DNA of 64,000 nt, taken from an uncultured beta proteobacterium. GTDB taxonomy: Bacteria > Pseudomonadota > Gammaproteobacteria > Burkholderiales > Burkholderiaceae_C. Shown here piece after piece: positions 61,909 through 64,000 of the stretch. Both the position numbers and the translations under genes were made by a program. Numbering within the stretch: position 1 is the stretch's first letter; the number at the start of each line of letters is the position of its first letter. The notes beneath the pieces are model-generated. The model was not told where the DNA came from. It did no database searches and saw only the letters and a program-made list of their open reading frames with translations. Where the stretch lies: the NCBI GenBank assembly GCA_903845935.1, contig CAIMZI010000107.1, positions 1 to 64,000 on the forward strand, written 5' to 3'.

Positions 61909-63177
61909 CTATTTTTGAAACGGGCCCCAATCAGGCTCCCGGATATCGCCGGTTTGCCCCACCAACCTGGCCTTGATCTTTCCATCCAGGGTGCTGGTCA
62001 TCAGCGCTTCTTTGCCCTGCTGCTGCGTGGCATAAATCAGCATGCGGCCATTGGGCGAGAAACTCGGCCGCTCATCGGCAATGGTATCCGTAATGGCCGT
62101 AGCAACACCCGACGCCAGCTCCATTACATGCAGTTTAAAAGCACCGCTGACGCGAGAAATATAGGCCAGCCAGCGGCCGTCTGGGCTCAAGGCCGGCGAT
62201 ATGTTGTAGTTGCCTCCGAATGTCACGCGCTCCGGGGTACCGCCGGACGCGCTAACCCGGTAGATCTGCGGCGAGCCGCCGCGGTCGCTGACAAAGTAAA
62301 TGGTCTTGCCGTCGGCCGTAAAAGCGGGCTCGGTGTCAATCGAGGCAGACTGGGCAAGGCGGCGCGGCTCGGACCCGGCAGCGGACAGATCCAGCAGGTT
62401 GAGCTGCGAACCGCCGTCCCGGCTGAGTGTCAGTGCCAGCGTTCTGCCGTCCGGTGACCAGGCCGGCGCGCTGTTGGAGCCCTTGAAGTTCGCCACCAAG
62501 CGACGTTTGCCTGAAGCCACGTCATGCACATAAATGGTCGGCTTGCGGGCCTCAAACGACACATAGGCCAACTGCTTGCCATTGGGCGACCAGGCCGGCG
62601 AAATAATCGGCTCGGAGCTGCTGAGCGCAGTTTGCGGGTTTTCGCCATCCGCATCGGCCACCCACAGGTTGAAGTTCGATCCCTTCTTGGTCACATAGGA
62701 GATGCGGGTCGAAAAAACGCCCTTGTCGCCGGTGAGCTTTTCATACACATAGTCGGCAATCTGGTGCGCCGCCAGGCGCAGGTCGGCCTGCACCACGCCA
62801 AAGCTTTGCGAGCCCAGGTCCTGCCCCCGCACCACGTCCCACAAATGCATGCGCACATCAAAGCGCCCGTCGGCCAGGCGGCTGATGCTACCGGCCAAGA
62901 GCGCATCGGCATTCTTCTGGCGCCAGCTGGAGAAGTCGGGCCGCGACGCATCGTCCAGGCTGACACCGCTGGCATCGACACCCCGGAACTGCCCACTGCG
63001 CTCCAGATCGGCCTGTACAACGGCAGAGATTTTTTGCACCGCCGTGTCTTCGCCCCGAAAGGCCACCAGCGCAACTGGGATTTGCGTCAACCCCACGCCC
63101 GAGACTTCCACGCGGAATTGCGCCCATGCGGTGGCGTGCAGGAAAAGTAGAAGGAATACAGAGAAAATTTTCATCAT
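61909..63177 (-). CDS. tolB: Tol-Pal system beta-propeller protein TolB
   Basis: A 422-residue periplasmic protein. The signal peptide is MKIFSVFLLLFLHATAWA; the N-terminal domain includes VALVAFRGEDTAVQK; five propeller blades follow, each with a WSPNGK/SPDGR-type motif (SPAWSPNGKQLAYVS, PAWSPDGRTLALTL, PAFTADGKTIYFVS, PALSPDGRWLAYIS, PSFSPNGRMLIYAT). It binds Pal and keeps the outer membrane constricted with the septum. Two adjacent ATGs (63177 and 63174) are possible starts. Confidence 0.95.
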   Translation of the reverse strand: MMKIFSVFLLLFLHATAWAQFRVEVSGVGLTQIPVALVAFRGEDTAVQKISAVVQADLERSGQFRGVDASGVSLDDASRPDFSSWRQKNADALLAGSISRLADGRFDVRMHLWDVVRGQDLGSQSFGVVQADLRLAAHQIADYVYEKLTGDKGVFSTRISYVTKKGSNFNLWVADADGENPQTALSSSEPIISPAWSPNGKQLAYVSFEARKPTIYVHDVASGKRRLVANFKGSNSAPAWSPDGRTLALTLSRDGGSQLNLLDLSAAGSEPRRLAQSASIDTEPAFTADGKTIYFVSDRGGSPQIYRVSASGGTPERVTFGGNYNISPALSPDGRWLAYISRVSGAFKLHVMELASGVATAITDTIADERPSFSPNGRMLIYATQQQGKEALMTSTLDGKIKARLVGQTGDIREPDWGPFQK

Positions 63178-63187
63178 CGTGCCGCGA

Positions 63188-64000
63188 TTATCCCCATCTC
63201 TGCGTGACAACTTCGGCTGCGTTCACACACTCGCTGTAACCAAGTGTTGCAAGCACCTGTCCTGTGCCCATGCGCAGACGCACCGTGGCCGCGTTTTGGG
63301 ACTCGGATGTACGGCTCGCTTCCCTGTGCCAGAGGTGGTAGACCTCGGTGGCGCAGAAGCCCTGCTTGCGGCGGATACCGGCATTATGTAAACGCAAGGC
63401 AAAGTCGGCATCCTCATGGCCCCAGCCCACAAAGGACTCATCAAAACCGTTGACCGCCACATAGTCAGTGCGCCAGACACCCATGTTGCAACTGCGAATG
63501 CCCTTCCATCGGAAGCCCGTTTGCTTGCGTACCGCGAAATCGGGTAGGCGCAGAAGGCCAGCGAGCTTGCTGGCATTGCCAGACAGGCGTTGCCCCAGCC
63601 AAAACAGCCTGGAGCGACCAAACACCTGGTTCTTGCCCAGGATCGTCTGCTGCGTCAAACGCGGGGACAGCAAGACACGGCTGCCATTCACAAAGAAGCC
63701 GGGCTCCCTGAGCATGCGATGGCGACGCACAAAATCGATTTCCGGAATGCAATCGCCATCGAGCAGCACGATGTAGCTACCGCTGCTGGCCGCCACACCC
63801 AGATTGCGTACCCGTGAAGCGGTAAAGCCCACATCCGGATGCCATACATGCGTGAGTTTCATGCCGAGCCTGGACGCTGCAGCCTGAAGCGCATCCTGAT
63901 GCGCTTGGGTCGAACCATCGTCTGCCAGGACGACCTCAAATGCCTTGTCATCCTGGGCCGCCAAGGCGGCCAAGACCGGCAGCAGAGCCTCGCTGCGGTT
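63188..64000 (-). CDS. Family 2 glycosyltransferase, N-terminus cut by the window edge
   Basis: At least 270 residues of a GT-A fold family 2 glycosyltransferase; the frame is open to base 64000, so its start lies outside. Motifs: VVLADDGS, the DXD-like LLDGDCIPEIDF, and the acceptor-side GFDESFVGWGHEDADFALRLHNAG. The last resembles the C-terminal region of chondroitin/galactosyl-type transferases. It might act on LPS or another surface glycan. It ends 11 bases before tolB on the same strand. Confidence 0.87.
   Translation of the reverse strand, partial: NRSEALLPVLAALAAQDDKAFEVVLADDGSTQAHQDALQAAASRLGMKLTHVWHPDVGFTASRVRNLGVAASSGSYIVLLDGDCIPEIDFVRRHRMLREPGFFVNGSRVLLSPRLTQQTILGKNQVFGRSRLFWLGQRLSGNASKLAGLLRLPDFAVRKQTGFRWKGIRSCNMGVWRTDYVAVNGFDESFVGWGHEDADFALRLHNAGIRRKQGFCATEVYHLWHREASRTSESQNAATVRLRMGTGQVLATLGYSECVNAAEVVTQRWG

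Overview
This is a high-GC, almost fully coding chromosomal segment of a betaproteobacterium, order Burkholderiales, most likely a Comamonadaceae member (Rhodoferax/Polaromonas-like). That placement rests on gene orders known from the group (rimP-nusA-infB-rbfA-truB-typA; smc-zipA-ligA; dapC-dapD-pilU-like-dapE-prmB; tolB-pal-cpoB) and on a GC-rich palindromic repeat of a type I associate with Comamonadaceae. It is an inference from recollection, not a database match.

Layout. 1-3790: end of a yejABEF-type peptide/microcin C ABC importer. 3791-13241: the translation/transcription operon rimP-nusA-infB-rbfA-truB-typA plus a DMT-family exporter. 13275-15176: smpB, ratA, rnfH and a DUF4124 protein. 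15251-20763: guaB and guaA, with a MntA-HepT-like (MNT-HEPN) toxin-antitoxin pair between them and an Xre/MbcA-RES pair directly after guaA. 20856-23817: tadA fused to a degenerate dehalogenase-like domain, ldcA, and a nucleotide cyclase-FHA protein. 23919-28365 (minus): ankyrin protein, tatD, pilZ, holB, tmk, mltG. 28413-31878: ygfZ, an orphan cheZ, an HSL-type esterase and an HDOD protein. 31948-38917: tex, a large chemoreceptor, a two-domain PPK2 (Pap) and a 56-residue basic protein. 39048-47334: histone-deacetylase-like amidohydrolase, def, ligA, zipA, smc. 47424-48223: an Hpt/receiver pair. 48313-55540: lysine/diaminopimelate genes dapC, dapD, dapE with a PilU-like ATPase, prmB and an ABC-F protein. 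55673-57220: a PAS chemoreceptor. 57310-59285: a small accessory patch with a Tn3-family transposase remnant and a prlF-yhaV toxin-antitoxin pair. 59523-59693: two tRNA-Lys genes. 59737-63177: tcdA and the tol-pal envelope genes cpoB, pal, tolB. 63188-64000: a glycosyltransferase cut by the window edge.

Most of the window is core housekeeping: translation, GMP and lysine synthesis, DNA replication/repair, outer-membrane integrity. The accessory content is three toxin-antitoxin modules. Two of them bracket guaA, and the third sits next to tRNA-Lys genes. The most unusual items are the Xre/RES pair with a long antitoxin and clustered operator half-sites, the MNT-HEPN pair inside guaBA, the tadA fusion, and a repeat element that appears to be translated in frame inside ligA. 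No CRISPR array, rRNA gene, intact insertion sequence or riboswitch was recognised. No gene-free stretch exceeds about 240 bases.
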